64,000 nt of DNA, from assembly GCA_045560765.1 (NCBI GenBank), contig JBJKZD010000003.1, positions 87,837 through 151,836 of the forward strand, given 5' to 3'. The notes below the pieces were generated by a model. The model was not told the origin of the DNA, made no database searches, and saw only the letters and a program-made list of their open reading frames with translations. The DNA is from UBA9926 sp913064795. Its GTDB lineage: Bacteria; Pseudomonadota; Gammaproteobacteria; Pseudomonadales; Azotimanducaceae. Position numbers and translations under genes: made by a program. The number at the start of each line of letters is the position of its first letter. The first letter of the stretch is position 1. This document shows, in pieces, positions 17,118-25,944 of the stretch.

Positions 17118-18445
17118 GCATCGCTGATCACAATCTTGTTCCCGAAAACCTTGATGCCTTTTGGATGCCCTTTACCGGACAAAGGCAATATAAAGAAAAC
17201 CCTCGATTCATCGTTTCGGCACGCGGCATGCATTACACCGACAGCCAAGGCCATGAAACCCTCGATTGCAGTGCTGGACTCTGGTGCGTCAATGCAGGGC
17301 ACTACCGCGAACCGATTAATCAAGCGATTGCTGAGCAGCTTTCTAAATTGGATTTCGCGCACAATTTTGGCTCGGGTCATCCCATTGCCTTTCATTATGC
17401 GGAACGGCTAGTCCAGCATGTACCAGATCCCCTTAACCACGTCTTTTTTACAAATTCTGGGTCTGAGTCAGTGGATACCGCCCTTAAAATTGCGCTGGCC
17501 TACCATCGAAAAAACGGTGAAGCCGGCAGGCAACGCCTGATCGGACGTGAAAAGGGTTATCACGGCATGGGATTTGGCGGGCTTTCAGTCGGAGGGCTCG
17601 TTAAAAATCGCAACCCCTTTGGCCTGCTGCTGCCGGGGACTGACCACATCAGGCAAACCCATGGGCTAGAGTCCAACCGCTTTGCAAAAGGATTGCCCCC
17701 CGAGGGCGCTGAGCTCGCCCTCGACTTAGAGCGATTGGTCGAACTACATGGCGCTGATTCGATTGCTGCGGTCATCGTCGAACCCATCGGTGGCGCAGGC
17801 GGTGTACATCTGCCACCGGTTGGCTACCTTCAGGCATTACGATCGATTTGCGACGCACATGGGATTTTACTGATCTTCGATGAAGTGATTACCGGTTTTG
17901 GAAGAGTTGGCGCCTGTACCGCTGCCGAGCGTTTCGGCGTCACACCGGATATTATGACCACCGCCAAAGGCATCACTAATGCGACCGTCCCGATGGGCGC
18001 TGTTTTTGTTTCCGACCCAATTTTTGAGCGATTCATGGACACAGAAGTCCCTGGTGTCGAACTCAACCACGGCTATACCTACTCCGGCCATCCGGTGGCC
18101 TGTGCAGCTGGTATGGCAACCTTAGATATCTATGAGCAAGAAGCACTATTTGATCGGCCCAAAGCGCTTCAAGAGTCCTGGCAAGAACACGCCATGGGCC
18201 TTAAAGGTCTCCCCAATGTGATTGACGTCCGCTGCTTTGCTCTGCTTGGCGCCGTTGAGGTTGCACCCCGAGCAGATGCCCCGATGGCCAGAGGTGCTGA
18301 AATTGCAAAACGCTGTTACGAAAAAGGCGCCTGGGTGCGCCCGATCGGTGATTCCATCGTGCTCTCACCACCCTTGATCATTTCAGAATCTGAGATCGCC
18401 ACTATTTTCAACATCATCGGCGAAGCAATCAGCGAGACGGCATAA
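17114..18445 (+). CDS. Class III omega-amino acid:pyruvate aminotransferase
   Basis: This PLP enzyme (443 aa) belongs to the beta-alanine/omega-amino acid:pyruvate transaminases. It shows FWMPFTGQRQYKENPRF at the N-terminus, FFTNSGSESVDTALKIA, GYHGMGFGGLSVGG, the PLP-contacting FDEVITGFGR (D256) and the Schiff-base lysine K285 in TTAKGITNA. Likely donors are beta-alanine, taurine-like or aromatic amines, with pyruvate as acceptor; the sequence does not settle which. It is coupled to the HAD gene upstream and followed 34 bases later by a short-chain dehydrogenase. Confidence 0.9.
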   Translation: MSIADHNLVPENLDAFWMPFTGQRQYKENPRFIVSARGMHYTDSQGHETLDCSAGLWCVNAGHYREPINQAIAEQLSKLDFAHNFGSGHPIAFHYAERLVQHVPDPLNHVFFTNSGSESVDTALKIALAYHRKNGEAGRQRLIGREKGYHGMGFGGLSVGGLVKNRNPFGLLLPGTDHIRQTHGLESNRFAKGLPPEGAELALDLERLVELHGADSIAAVIVEPIGGAGGVHLPPVGYLQALRSICDAHGILLIFDEVITGFGRVGACTAAERFGVTPDIMTTAKGITNATVPMGAVFVSDPIFERFMDTEVPGVELNHGYTYSGHPVACAAGMATLDIYEQEALFDRPKALQESWQEHAMGLKGLPNVIDVRCFALLGAVEVAPRADAPMARGAEIAKRCYEKGAWVRPIGDSIVLSPPLIISESEIATIFNIIGEAISETA

Positions 18446-18479
18446 TCGCCAATCCCTTCATCACTGAGAAACCTACATT

Positions 18480-19250
18480 ATGGATCTATCTGGAAAAAAT
18501 ATCGTCATCACGGGAGCCGCCAGCGGCATTGGCCGAGCAATGGCGAGAAGATTTCACGCCGAGGGCGCTGGGCGGTTGTACTTAACCGATGTCAATGAGG
18601 CAGGACTCACCGCCGTTGCCAAAGAAGTTGGTGCAGAGCACCTTGCAGTTGATGTGGGGTCTGAAGAGGCTGTCACGGCGCTGATTGCATCGGCGGAAGC
18701 CTCTCTCGGATCCATCGATCTACTCTGCAACAACGCCGGTATTTCAGTGCCGGGTGGGCCCGAAGTGGAAACCGAGGACTGGCAGAAAATATGGCAAATC
18801 AATGTCATGGCACACGTATGGGCAACCCGCGCGGCACTTCCGGCAATGCTCGCTCGGGGGGACGGCTATTTGTTGCACACCGCATCAGCGGCGGGCTTGC
18901 TGACTCAAATTGGCTCAGCCCCTTACGCAGTAACCAAGCATGCCGCAGTGGCCTATGCTGAGTGGTTGGCGATCACTTACGGCGATCGGGGCATCAAAGT
19001 TTCGGCGTTATGTCCACAGGCCGTGCGCACCGCAATGACCGCAGGCCATGAAGATGGCGTTGCCTCGGTTGACGGCATGATGGATCCCGAGGTGCTGTGC
19101 GAGGCTGTTGTTGAGACTTTGCGTTCCGAGGCATTTCTGGTGTTGCCGCATCCCGAAGTGCTGACCTACCTTCAGCGCAAAGCAGGCGATTATGATCGTT
19201 GGCTCAAAGGAATGCGTCGTTTACAACTGGCCTACGGTGATGCTCCGTAG
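18480..19250 (+). CDS. Short-chain dehydrogenase/reductase
   Basis: This is a classical SDR of 256 aa. It has the Rossmann motif TGAASGIG near residue 11, the DV adenine-ring contact (LAVDVGS), NNAG, the catalytic serine in LLHTASAAG and YAVTK (Tyr and Lys of the active site). The acidic residue in LYLTDVNEAG, following the second strand, suggests NAD preference (inference). It ends the plus-strand run that begins with the VWA gene. The substrate is unknown, though the aminotransferase just upstream suggests a carbonyl or aldehyde product could be handled here. Confidence 0.88.
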   Translation: MDLSGKNIVITGAASGIGRAMARRFHAEGAGRLYLTDVNEAGLTAVAKEVGAEHLAVDVGSEEAVTALIASAEASLGSIDLLCNNAGISVPGGPEVETEDWQKIWQINVMAHVWATRAALPAMLARGDGYLLHTASAAGLLTQIGSAPYAVTKHAAVAYAEWLAITYGDRGIKVSALCPQAVRTAMTAGHEDGVASVDGMMDPEVLCEAVVETLRSEAFLVLPHPEVLTYLQRKAGDYDRWLKGMRRLQLAYGDAP

Positions 19251-19270
19251 CATCGCCTAGCTCAGGCAAG

Positions 19271-19299
19271 TACAAATTTTTTACCTAAACCGGTATACT
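19271..19299 (+). promoter_or_regulatory. Probable metA promoter
   Basis: TATACT at 19294-19299 is a good -10 box; 17 bases upstream TACAAA at 19271-19276 is a weak -35. The predicted transcription start, near 19306, coincides with the first stem of the SAM-II aptamer, which supports the assignment. Confidence 0.6.
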
Positions 19300-19304
19300 C
19301 TTTT

Positions 19305-19360
19305 TGCGCCGATTTGAAATCAGCTTGCGGGCGCGTGATAAATACGGCTAAAGCGAAGGA
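19305..19360 (+). ncRNA. SAM-II riboswitch (metA leader)
   Basis: The segment closely follows the SAM-II aptamer: first stem GCGCC (19306-19310) pairing with GGCGC (19330-19334), a long loop beginning GATTTGAAAT, then the hallmark GCGTGATAAAT (19333-19343) and GGCTAAAG (19346-19353), ending in the SD-like GAAGGA. The arrangement matches the published SAM-II core, an H-type pseudoknot that binds S-adenosylmethionine and lowers expression when SAM is high. It sits between a promoter and metA, the standard SAM-II target. Confidence 0.92.
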
Positions 19361-19396
19361 CCTGCTTTAGCACCTTTGCTGAGTGGGTTTTTTTTT
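19347..19396 (+). promoter_or_regulatory. Candidate expression platform of the SAM-II riboswitch
   Basis: Two competing hairpins overlap the aptamer's 3' strand: GCTAAAGC (19347-19354) with GCTTTAGC (19364-19371), 8 perfect pairs; and GCGAAGG (19353-19359) with CCTTTGC (19373-19379), 7 pairs. A run of nine T follows at 19388-19396. The first hairpin uses bases needed for the aptamer pseudoknot, so SAM binding should favour the second, nearer the T-run. This suggests transcriptional attenuation, but 8 bases separate that stem from the T-run, so the mechanism is uncertain. Confidence 0.55.
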
Positions 19397-19407
19397 GCGA
19401 GGACACA

Positions 19408-20358
19408 ATGCCGATTAAGATACCGGACGCTTTGCCCGCATCCATGATTTTGAAGCAGGAAAATATTTTCTGTATTGAATCGAGCGAGGCAGAAATCCAA
19501 GATATTCGTGAATTGAGGATTCTGATTTTGAACCTCATGCCGAAGAAAATCGAAACCGAGATTCATCTGCTCCGGATGCTCTCAAATACGCCCCTGCAAG
19601 TTCAGATTGAGCTGATGCGGATTGACGACCGGCCCAGCAAAAATACTCCAAATGACCACATGCTGTCGTTTTACAAATCATTTGACGATATCGCCCACAA
19701 AAAGTATGACGGAATGATCATCACAGGCGCACCTTTGGGCCAACTGCCCTTTGATCAAGTCCATTTCTGGCCGCAACTGGCCCGGATCCTAGACTGGACT
19801 GAGCATCACGTCACATCCACCATGTTCCTCTGTTGGGCGGTGCAAGCAGCGATGTACCATTTGTACGACATCGATAAAAAGCTGTTGCCAGAGAAGCTGA
19901 CCGGGGTCTATCCACACAAACTTGTAAGACCTCACTCGCCAATCGCCAGAGGCTTCGATGATTTTTTTCAGGCGCCTCATTCTCGATACGCCGAAGTACC
20001 TGCAGAAAGCGTCGCAGCGCATTCTGATCTTGAAATCATTGCAGAATCTCAAACCGCGGGCGCCTATTTATTTGCTCACAGATCTGGAAAGCACTTGTTT
20101 GTTACCGGTCACTCCGAGTACGAGCCCGACTCCCTGAAGAACGAGTACCTCCGAGATAAGGCAGCGGGCCTATCCCCAAAAATCCCAGAGCATTATTTTC
20201 TCGATGATGATCCGGAACAACCGGTCTTGGTCACCTGGAAAAGCCACGGTGCGCTTCTCTTCGCGAACTGGCTCAACTATTACGTTTATCAGCTCACCCC
20301 ATTTGACGAAGACGCCATCGGCAGGGTCAGGCAAACCCCTGATATCGAAGTCGTTTAA
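19408..20358 (+). CDS. metA: Homoserine O-succinyltransferase MetA
   Basis: MetA activates homoserine for methionine synthesis. The 316-aa protein has the catalytic cysteine C142 in MFLCWAVQAAMYH and the His/Glu pair in FVTGHSEYEPDS. Residue 111 in GAPLG is glycine; in this family Gly111 goes with succinyl-CoA and Glu111 with acetyl-CoA, so succinylation is predicted. The ATG follows GAGGA. Expression is under the SAM-II riboswitch just upstream, giving end-product feedback. The following MATE gene begins three bases after the stop, so it may share this control. Confidence 0.95.
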   Translation: MPIKIPDALPASMILKQENIFCIESSEAEIQDIRELRILILNLMPKKIETEIHLLRMLSNTPLQVQIELMRIDDRPSKNTPNDHMLSFYKSFDDIAHKKYDGMIITGAPLGQLPFDQVHFWPQLARILDWTEHHVTSTMFLCWAVQAAMYHLYDIDKKLLPEKLTGVYPHKLVRPHSPIARGFDDFFQAPHSRYAEVPAESVAAHSDLEIIAESQTAGAYLFAHRSGKHLFVTGHSEYEPDSLKNEYLRDKAAGLSPKIPEHYFLDDDPEQPVLVTWKSHGALLFANWLNYYVYQLTPFDEDAIGRVRQTPDIEVV

Positions 20359-20361
20359 AGC

Positions 20362-21732
20362 GTGACGACGAAGGCAACTGCACGATTGACTGCGGGCCCC
20401 ATCGGGCCCGGATTACTTCGCCTCACGCTCCCCATGGTGCTGGGTATTTCCTCAAGCCTACTCGCGGGCTTAGCCGAAACCTATTACCTAGGACTCCTTG
20501 GATCGGCAGAGCTCGCTGCCCTGGGGTTTACCTTCCCGGTGACATCAGGACTGATGTCTCTGACCCTCGGCGTCTCTATTGGTTTGTCATCCGTGCTCGC
20601 GCGCGAGGTTGGCGCGGGTAATCAATTCAATATCAAGACGACCGCGACAGGTGGCCTGACCTTGGCCGCACTGATCATGGTGATCGTCTCGATTTTGGGT
20701 CTTTTGACCACTTCATGGCTGTTCACTGCGTTGGGCGCCAACGAGGAAACGCTTCCGCTGGTTTCAGACTACATGCAACTTTGGTATTTGAGTCTGCTCT
20801 TTATGGCGATCCCGTCTGTCGGCGCAAATGCACTCAGAGCAACCGGAGATGCAAAAATTTCTGGTTCCCTCATGGTTGCAGGGAGCGTGATACAGGTTCT
20901 TTTAGCACCGATCTTCATCTTTGGCCTGCTAGGCTTCCCAGAACTGGGCATGACAGGAGCGGCACTCGGCAATCTCATCGCAAGAGTCTTGACGTGCTGT
21001 GTCACTCTGTACATTCTCGTTAAGCGATACCCATTGATTCAGTTTACCGGGATACAGTTGACAACATTAATGCAGGCTTGGAGGAGCATTCTTGTCGTCA
21101 GCATCCCTGCGACAGCGACCAATCTGATCGGACCCGTCTCGAGCGGCTTTATCGTCTCTTTGCTTGCAGGCTATGGTCAATCGACAGTCGCTGGCTTCGC
21201 CATCGCAAGCCGAGTCGAGGGACTCTTTGTGATTCCACTGTTTGCACTATCGGCAAGCATCGGGCCCTTCGTCGGGCAAAATTTCGGCGCCAAAGCACAC
21301 GACCGCGCTGACGCTGCCATGCGTTTGTCGTTCCGATGGTCCATCTACTGGGGATTAATCGTTGCTCTGGGACTTTATTTTGTAGCCGAGCCCTTGGTCT
21401 ATCTCTTCGACAATGATCCACAGGTCGCCGAGGCCGCAATCCTGTACCTCATGGTGGTCCCAATTTCCTACGGCACCTGGGGCGTAATTATGATGGCCTC
21501 AGCTATTTTCAATGCCCTGGGCTACCCCTTGCGTTCTACCTTAATTTCGGTTTTTCGAATGCTCATCATCTACGTTCCTCTGGCCTTCCTACTGGGCAAT
21601 CAGTGGCAGGTTTTTGGCATTTTTCTCGCGGGGGCTGCAGCCAACGTGATCAGCGCAGCGGTTGCTTATCGCTGGAACCGGATGACCTTCACAAACCCTG
21701 AAGCGGCGGTAAAACTGCCGGACTCAGACTAA
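20362..21732 (+). CDS. MATE family efflux transporter
   Basis: This 456-aa inner-membrane protein has about twelve hydrophobic segments and MATE-family marks: the N-terminal LRLTLPMVLGISSSLLAGLAE, a repeat-like second half starting around SIPATATNLIGPVSSGF, and FVGQNFGAKAHDRADAAM. MATE proteins export organic cations or metabolites using a Na+ or H+ gradient. The start is GTG at 20362, three bases after the metA stop, so it probably lies on the riboswitch-controlled transcript. Its last 44 bases overlap the convergent SDR gene. The substrate is unknown; a link with methionine or SAM derivatives is only suggested by position. Confidence 0.9.
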   Translation: MTTKATARLTAGPIGPGLLRLTLPMVLGISSSLLAGLAETYYLGLLGSAELAALGFTFPVTSGLMSLTLGVSIGLSSVLAREVGAGNQFNIKTTATGGLTLAALIMVIVSILGLLTTSWLFTALGANEETLPLVSDYMQLWYLSLLFMAIPSVGANALRATGDAKISGSLMVAGSVIQVLLAPIFIFGLLGFPELGMTGAALGNLIARVLTCCVTLYILVKRYPLIQFTGIQLTTLMQAWRSILVVSIPATATNLIGPVSSGFIVSLLAGYGQSTVAGFAIASRVEGLFVIPLFALSASIGPFVGQNFGAKAHDRADAAMRLSFRWSIYWGLIVALGLYFVAEPLVYLFDNDPQVAEAAILYLMVVPISYGTWGVIMMASAIFNALGYPLRSTLISVFRMLIIYVPLAFLLGNQWQVFGIFLAGAAANVISAAVAYRWNRMTFTNPEAAVKLPDSD

Positions 21733-22510
21733 AACGCTGCATCAGATCATCCGCGTAGGCGACCCATCCCGTCGCCTCAGAGGGGTCGGCACTGACGAGA
21801 TACAAACAGGCTTCAGCCATATGAGCCACCGGTGTCACCCGTTCCTCTGGGGTCTCATCAGTAATCAGATGGTGATGCAGGGTACCAGGCGTTGCGACTA
21901 ATCCTGGCGAGATGACATTGACATTGATACCTTGCCCAAACACTTCCGATGCCAGCCCTGTGGTCAAGCGTTCAAGCGACGCCTTACACATTCCGTAAAC
22001 TGTACCACCTCGACCACCCACATCTTTCGCAGGGTGAATGGCCGCGTGGGAGCTAATGTTAAGGATTGAGCCATGGCCTCTTTCCAACATGCTGGGCAGG
22101 ACCAACTGAGAGAGATGGAAAGGCGCCTCAACCTGAACTCTAAACATCAGGTCGAAATGCTTCTTCGAAAAATCCACTACTTGAGTAAAGTAGGTCACTG
22201 CAGCATTGTTGATCAGAATGTCAACCGGACCAACACGACGCTCAATGGCTTTAATCAATTCACATCGATGATCCTCTAACCCAAGATCTGCTCGAATGGC
22301 AATTGCAGAGCCTCCGAAACTGCGGATGGTTTCAACCACATTATTAATACCCCCAGCCAATTTGTGGTCACCATCGTCTAGGGTTCTTGCGGTAACGACT
22401 ACGCTGGCACCCGCCTGAGCGAAACGATAGGCAATGGCCTCACCAATCCCCCGACTTGCGCCGGTAATCACAGCAACCTTTCCGGAGAGGTTCACAGTCG
22501 ATTCATGCAT
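21689..22510 (-). CDS. Short-chain dehydrogenase/reductase
   Basis: This is an SDR of 273 aa with TGASRGIG, DILINNAAVTYF (NNA variant of NNAG), the catalytic serine in ILNISSHAA and YGMCK (Tyr/Lys). The basic residue context TARTLDD after the second strand suggests NADP(H). It is convergent with, and overlaps, the MATE gene. The C-terminal tail after ATGWVAYADD is long for a classical SDR. The substrate is not identifiable. No partner gene lies on the same strand, so it looks monocistronic. Confidence 0.86.
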   Translation of the reverse strand: MHESTVNLSGKVAVITGASRGIGEAIAYRFAQAGASVVVTARTLDDGDHKLAGGINNVVETIRSFGGSAIAIRADLGLEDHRCELIKAIERRVGPVDILINNAAVTYFTQVVDFSKKHFDLMFRVQVEAPFHLSQLVLPSMLERGHGSILNISSHAAIHPAKDVGGRGGTVYGMCKASLERLTTGLASEVFGQGINVNVISPGLVATPGTLHHHLITDETPEERVTPVAHMAEACLYLVSADPSEATGWVAYADDLMQRFSLSPAVLPPLQGL

Positions 22511-22686
22511 TTTTCATCCATCTTATCTTTAAAATTGGGTCAAGGTCTCTGCTGTAAGCCATGACGCGCCGGTCCACAGCATTTGCTGGCCTTCACGGTT
22601 ATTGTAGCCTACCGCACACAGAGTGCTGGGTCACTGCTGGAGGAACCACCGCGCTCTAAGATAGCCGTTTTCAAAATCTTGTTGCC

Positions 22687-23919
22687 ATGACCCAACCCAA
22701 GTTTAGTCCGCGCGCTTTGAGGGCGTATCACCGAGCTGCTAATTCTGGCTGGACGCCTCAAAATCAATTACAAACTAAGCAGTGGTTTACCGGGGCAGTT
22801 CTGATCGCATTGATGACCAGCATCCTCCTCCTCATCCTCCCGCTGCCGGAGCGAACTCTTATCAACGGCACGCTCGTTCAGCGTCCGGCACAAACAGTAA
22901 GCGCACACCAGTCCGGGCAGATTGTTGACATCAACCACACTGAGGGCAACATCGTCGAACGTGGCAATGTCCTCGCCGAGATCGCACCAGAATTCACTAG
23001 CGATCACAATCAACGAGAAATTGATCGGATCAGGGATCAAATTCAATTGGGTGAACAATTGATGCGAACCTGGAAAGAAGATCAAGAGCTCCTCAGGCTG
23101 AGTCATATCTCCAAACGCACCAAAATAAAAGCACACCGTCTTCGCAATACAGCCATCCTAAATATTGAAATAACACGACTTCAAACGCTTCAGGAAAATC
23201 TGCGAAAGGTTCAGCAACTCGGACAGCCCAGGCTACTCACCAGCTTCGAATGGCAGCGGCTCAGTGACCCGCTCATGCAACAGACGATTCGCGTCGCCCA
23301 GACCCGAATTACCCAGGAAGATTTGGACTTTGAACTTGAGCAAACCCGAATCGCGCTCGACCGACAAAAAATTCAACTACAAAATAAACTCACCAAGCAA
23401 CGCTCTGAGTTGGCCGAACTAAAGTTCGAGCTTGATGATCGACTACCCCACCGAAGACCGGTGCGCAGCCCCTGGTCTGGCAAACTTGTCCAGCAGTTTG
23501 TTCAGGAGGGCGACCTTGTCCAAACCAAGGACAAACTCTTCGAAATTCGCAGCGCATCACCGCCCTTAAGCGCTCAACTGCTGTTGAGCGAAAGCGCTCA
23601 AGCGGTGCTGAAACCCGGAGACTCCATTGATTTAAAACTGAGCACCGATGGCCATGCGCCACCGCGCACCGTTTCGGCAATCATTCAAAAAATCGGGCCC
23701 ATCACAGTTTGGGCAAACCGGCCCAGCCACCTCGAGCAGGCTCGGTTCGAGGCCCTCGTCTCCCTCCCCAAACCACTGATGGACTCAAAAGGCGAGGTCT
23801 TCCCGTTCTCTCCAGGAACCCCAGTCTTTGCATGGATTAAAACCGGCGAGTCAACTTTAATCGAGCGACTCTACCAAATCGTTCGCTCAGAGCAGAAATC
23901 ACACTTTGTCCCGCAATGA
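22687..23919 (+). CDS. HlyD-family membrane fusion protein
   Basis: This type I secretion adaptor (410 aa) has one N-terminal transmembrane helix (about residues 31-53, ALMTSILLLILPLP), a first half-lipoyl segment (VSAHQSGQIVDINHTEGNIV), a long alpha-helical hairpin rich in Q/R/E (about 105-265), and a second half-lipoyl segment (PVRSPWSGKLVQQFVQEGDLV). It would connect an inner-membrane exporter to an outer-membrane channel. The next gene, a C39/ABC exporter, overlaps it by 14 bases, so the two form one unit. No TolC-type gene is nearby. The start at 22687 lacks a good ribosome site and is uncertain. Confidence 0.88.
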   Translation: MTQPKFSPRALRAYHRAANSGWTPQNQLQTKQWFTGAVLIALMTSILLLILPLPERTLINGTLVQRPAQTVSAHQSGQIVDINHTEGNIVERGNVLAEIAPEFTSDHNQREIDRIRDQIQLGEQLMRTWKEDQELLRLSHISKRTKIKAHRLRNTAILNIEITRLQTLQENLRKVQQLGQPRLLTSFEWQRLSDPLMQQTIRVAQTRITQEDLDFELEQTRIALDRQKIQLQNKLTKQRSELAELKFELDDRLPHRRPVRSPWSGKLVQQFVQEGDLVQTKDKLFEIRSASPPLSAQLLLSESAQAVLKPGDSIDLKLSTDGHAPPRTVSAIIQKIGPITVWANRPSHLEQARFEALVSLPKPLMDSKGEVFPFSPGTPVFAWIKTGESTLIERLYQIVRSEQKSHFVPQ

Positions 23920-25942
23920 TTTGATTCTACAACGGACCCGTTTCGACTGTGGATTGGCGAGTCTTCTAATGATCGCCCGATTCTACGGCTCTCAGACGAC
24001 CCTCGAGGAGTTCACTGAGGCAAATGGCGCCATGCAGCAGCCTTGGTCAGCAAACGAGCTACTCGCCAACGCTAAGCATTTCAATCTTGTGGGCCGAGGT
24101 ATTGAACTCGACCCCTCAGAACTGAAAGCACTTCAATTACCTTGTATCTTGCATTGGAAGTTCGAGCACTTTGTCGTTCTTCGACAGATTACATTCCAAG
24201 GTTATTGCATTGATGATCCGGCCATTGGCCGAATCACAGTCAGTTACAATGAGTTGCTAGATGCCTTCACCGGTATCGCACTGATTTTTGACCCAGGCGC
24301 CTGTCCATACGAGCACTCTGAGAGCAGTAGACAACCAAAAGACACAAACATTTCTAGCGCATTAGGGGGCATTGCTCCGGTTCAGGTGATGGGCGCCTTA
24401 ATTGGCGCAGCGTTGACCATCTGCTCGCCTCTGATCATCAAATTCATCCTCGATGAAGTCGTCACCAAAGGCGATATCGCGATCCTTAGAACCGCCGTTT
24501 TAGCCCTCGTCATGACGGCTTTGATGGCTGCCGTCGTGGATTGGTTTCAAGAGCATAGGCTCCTGCAAAGAACCCAGGCTTTTCACCGGGAGTGCCACCG
24601 TCGAATCTTAAATCGCTGCTTCAGCAATTCAGACCAGAGCAGACATGAGCCGGAGAACGATGAACGCGAGCGCGCCAGTCTCAGCGAGGTGCCTGACCTT
24701 TGTCACTTTTACAACCGGGAAGCAACTTTAGCCGTCTCGAGCGCGCTCATCATCTTCGGTTACCTCGCCCTGCTCAGCCTTATTGATGGCATGAGCGCGC
24801 TCATTCTTATGGGGTGCTGTGGGGCTATGGCCCTCGGCAGCTATAGCGTGCGTGGCGACATTCGGAACGCTGAGCGACTTGAGCACCTCGAGCAACAGCA
24901 GTTTTTTGGGAACCTCAATGACCTCTTTCAACATCGGCAGCTGATTAGGCAATTCTCAGCATCGTTTGACTGCATCACAGGCAATGATCTAAGGCTCAAG
25001 GGTTTGCATCATGCGATGCGCAAGCTCAAGGCACAGCACTGGCAAAGCCTATTGAGCGCTCAGGCTGTGAATCAACTGTGCCAAGGCATTCTGCTTTATT
25101 GGGTCTGCTCCCAAATTTTTGCTGGCACACTCACGGTTGGAAGCTTCTATCTGATACTCACCTTTCGTGCCCAGTTGGTCGCTCACAGCCTTACCGTGAA
25201 TCACTTTATTCGAGAAGCACTGAGCCGGGACCAAGCCGCTCATAGACTAATGCAAGTGACTAAAAAAAACCTGAATCCCAGCGGGCGGGGAGACAATTTT
25301 AGGGCAACCGACACCTCAGACCTTTCGAGGGTTCCGTTACTTCTCAGGAGTCAGCCGCCCAATCACGGCAGCCTATATTTTCAGCGGCTAGAGGAGCATC
25401 AGTCCTTCTTGAGGGTTTCAGCAGCAATGGCACAGGAAAACAGGCTAGCAGCAGGGCCATCATCCTTAGACAACCTTAAAGTCGCGGCCGATCGACACAT
25501 TCCTGTAACCATCGTACCGCGCTACACACCCATTTTTAACGGCAGCATCACCGCCAACATCACCTTGTTTGCACCCAACCCCTGTTGGCAACACTTGCAA
25601 CGGGTCGTTGAACTTGCAGGACTCAGTTCGGGCATTCGGTGTCACCCTTTGGGCTTAGGGTCTCGAATCGACGCTCAACATCATCGATTTGATCCAATGC
25701 AGCAGCAACAACTGGGATTGGCCAGAGCACTGTTCGTACGACCTCAAGCAGTCATTATTGAACTAAACCCCGCGACGCTTAAAAGTGCAGCCCTGCAGGC
25801 TGCCTTGCGCCGACTCTTGAAGGAGAACCTGAGCCTTGTATTACTTTCCAGAGAGAGTATCGATCCCTTACCGGATCTTTACACGGTCGCCCGCCAAGGC
25901 AACACTTGGCAGCAGGTATTAGAGCATTTCCCCAGAGCCTAA
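23906..25942 (+). CDS. C39-peptidase ABC exporter with degenerate ATPase domain
   Basis: Residues 1-130 form a C39 peptidase with an intact triad: Q9 and C15 (QRTRFDCG), H88 (LHWKFEHFVVL) and D104 (DDPAIG). Such domains cut double-glycine leaders. About 150-450 is an ABC exporter membrane region with several hydrophobic helices. The C-terminal 200 residues still align with an ABC ATPase around FNGSITANITLF and QLGLARALFVRPQAVIIE, but Walker A (GxxGxGKS) is absent, the LSGGQ signature reads DPMQQQQ, the Walker B end DEATS reads ELNPAT, and the H-loop is lost. ATP hydrolysis by this chain looks impossible. The TTG start overlaps hlyD. No precursor peptide was found nearby. Confidence 0.85.
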   Translation: MSRNDLILQRTRFDCGLASLLMIARFYGSQTTLEEFTEANGAMQQPWSANELLANAKHFNLVGRGIELDPSELKALQLPCILHWKFEHFVVLRQITFQGYCIDDPAIGRITVSYNELLDAFTGIALIFDPGACPYEHSESSRQPKDTNISSALGGIAPVQVMGALIGAALTICSPLIIKFILDEVVTKGDIAILRTAVLALVMTALMAAVVDWFQEHRLLQRTQAFHRECHRRILNRCFSNSDQSRHEPENDERERASLSEVPDLCHFYNREATLAVSSALIIFGYLALLSLIDGMSALILMGCCGAMALGSYSVRGDIRNAERLEHLEQQQFFGNLNDLFQHRQLIRQFSASFDCITGNDLRLKGLHHAMRKLKAQHWQSLLSAQAVNQLCQGILLYWVCSQIFAGTLTVGSFYLILTFRAQLVAHSLTVNHFIREALSRDQAAHRLMQVTKKNLNPSGRGDNFRATDTSDLSRVPLLLRSQPPNHGSLYFQRLEEHQSFLRVSAAMAQENRLAAGPSSLDNLKVAADRHIPVTIVPRYTPIFNGSITANITLFAPNPCWQHLQRVVELAGLSSGIRCHPLGLGSRIDAQHHRFDPMQQQQLGLARALFVRPQAVIIELNPATLKSAALQAALRRLLKENLSLVLLSRESIDPLPDLYTVARQGNTWQQVLEHFPRA

Positions 25943-25944
25943 TT

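Noticed and set aside
22561..22659. Possible double-glycine leader peptide for the C39 exporter
   Set aside because: The 32-codon frame contains a Gly-Gly but lacks the usual acidic/hydrophobic leader pattern and a ribosome site.
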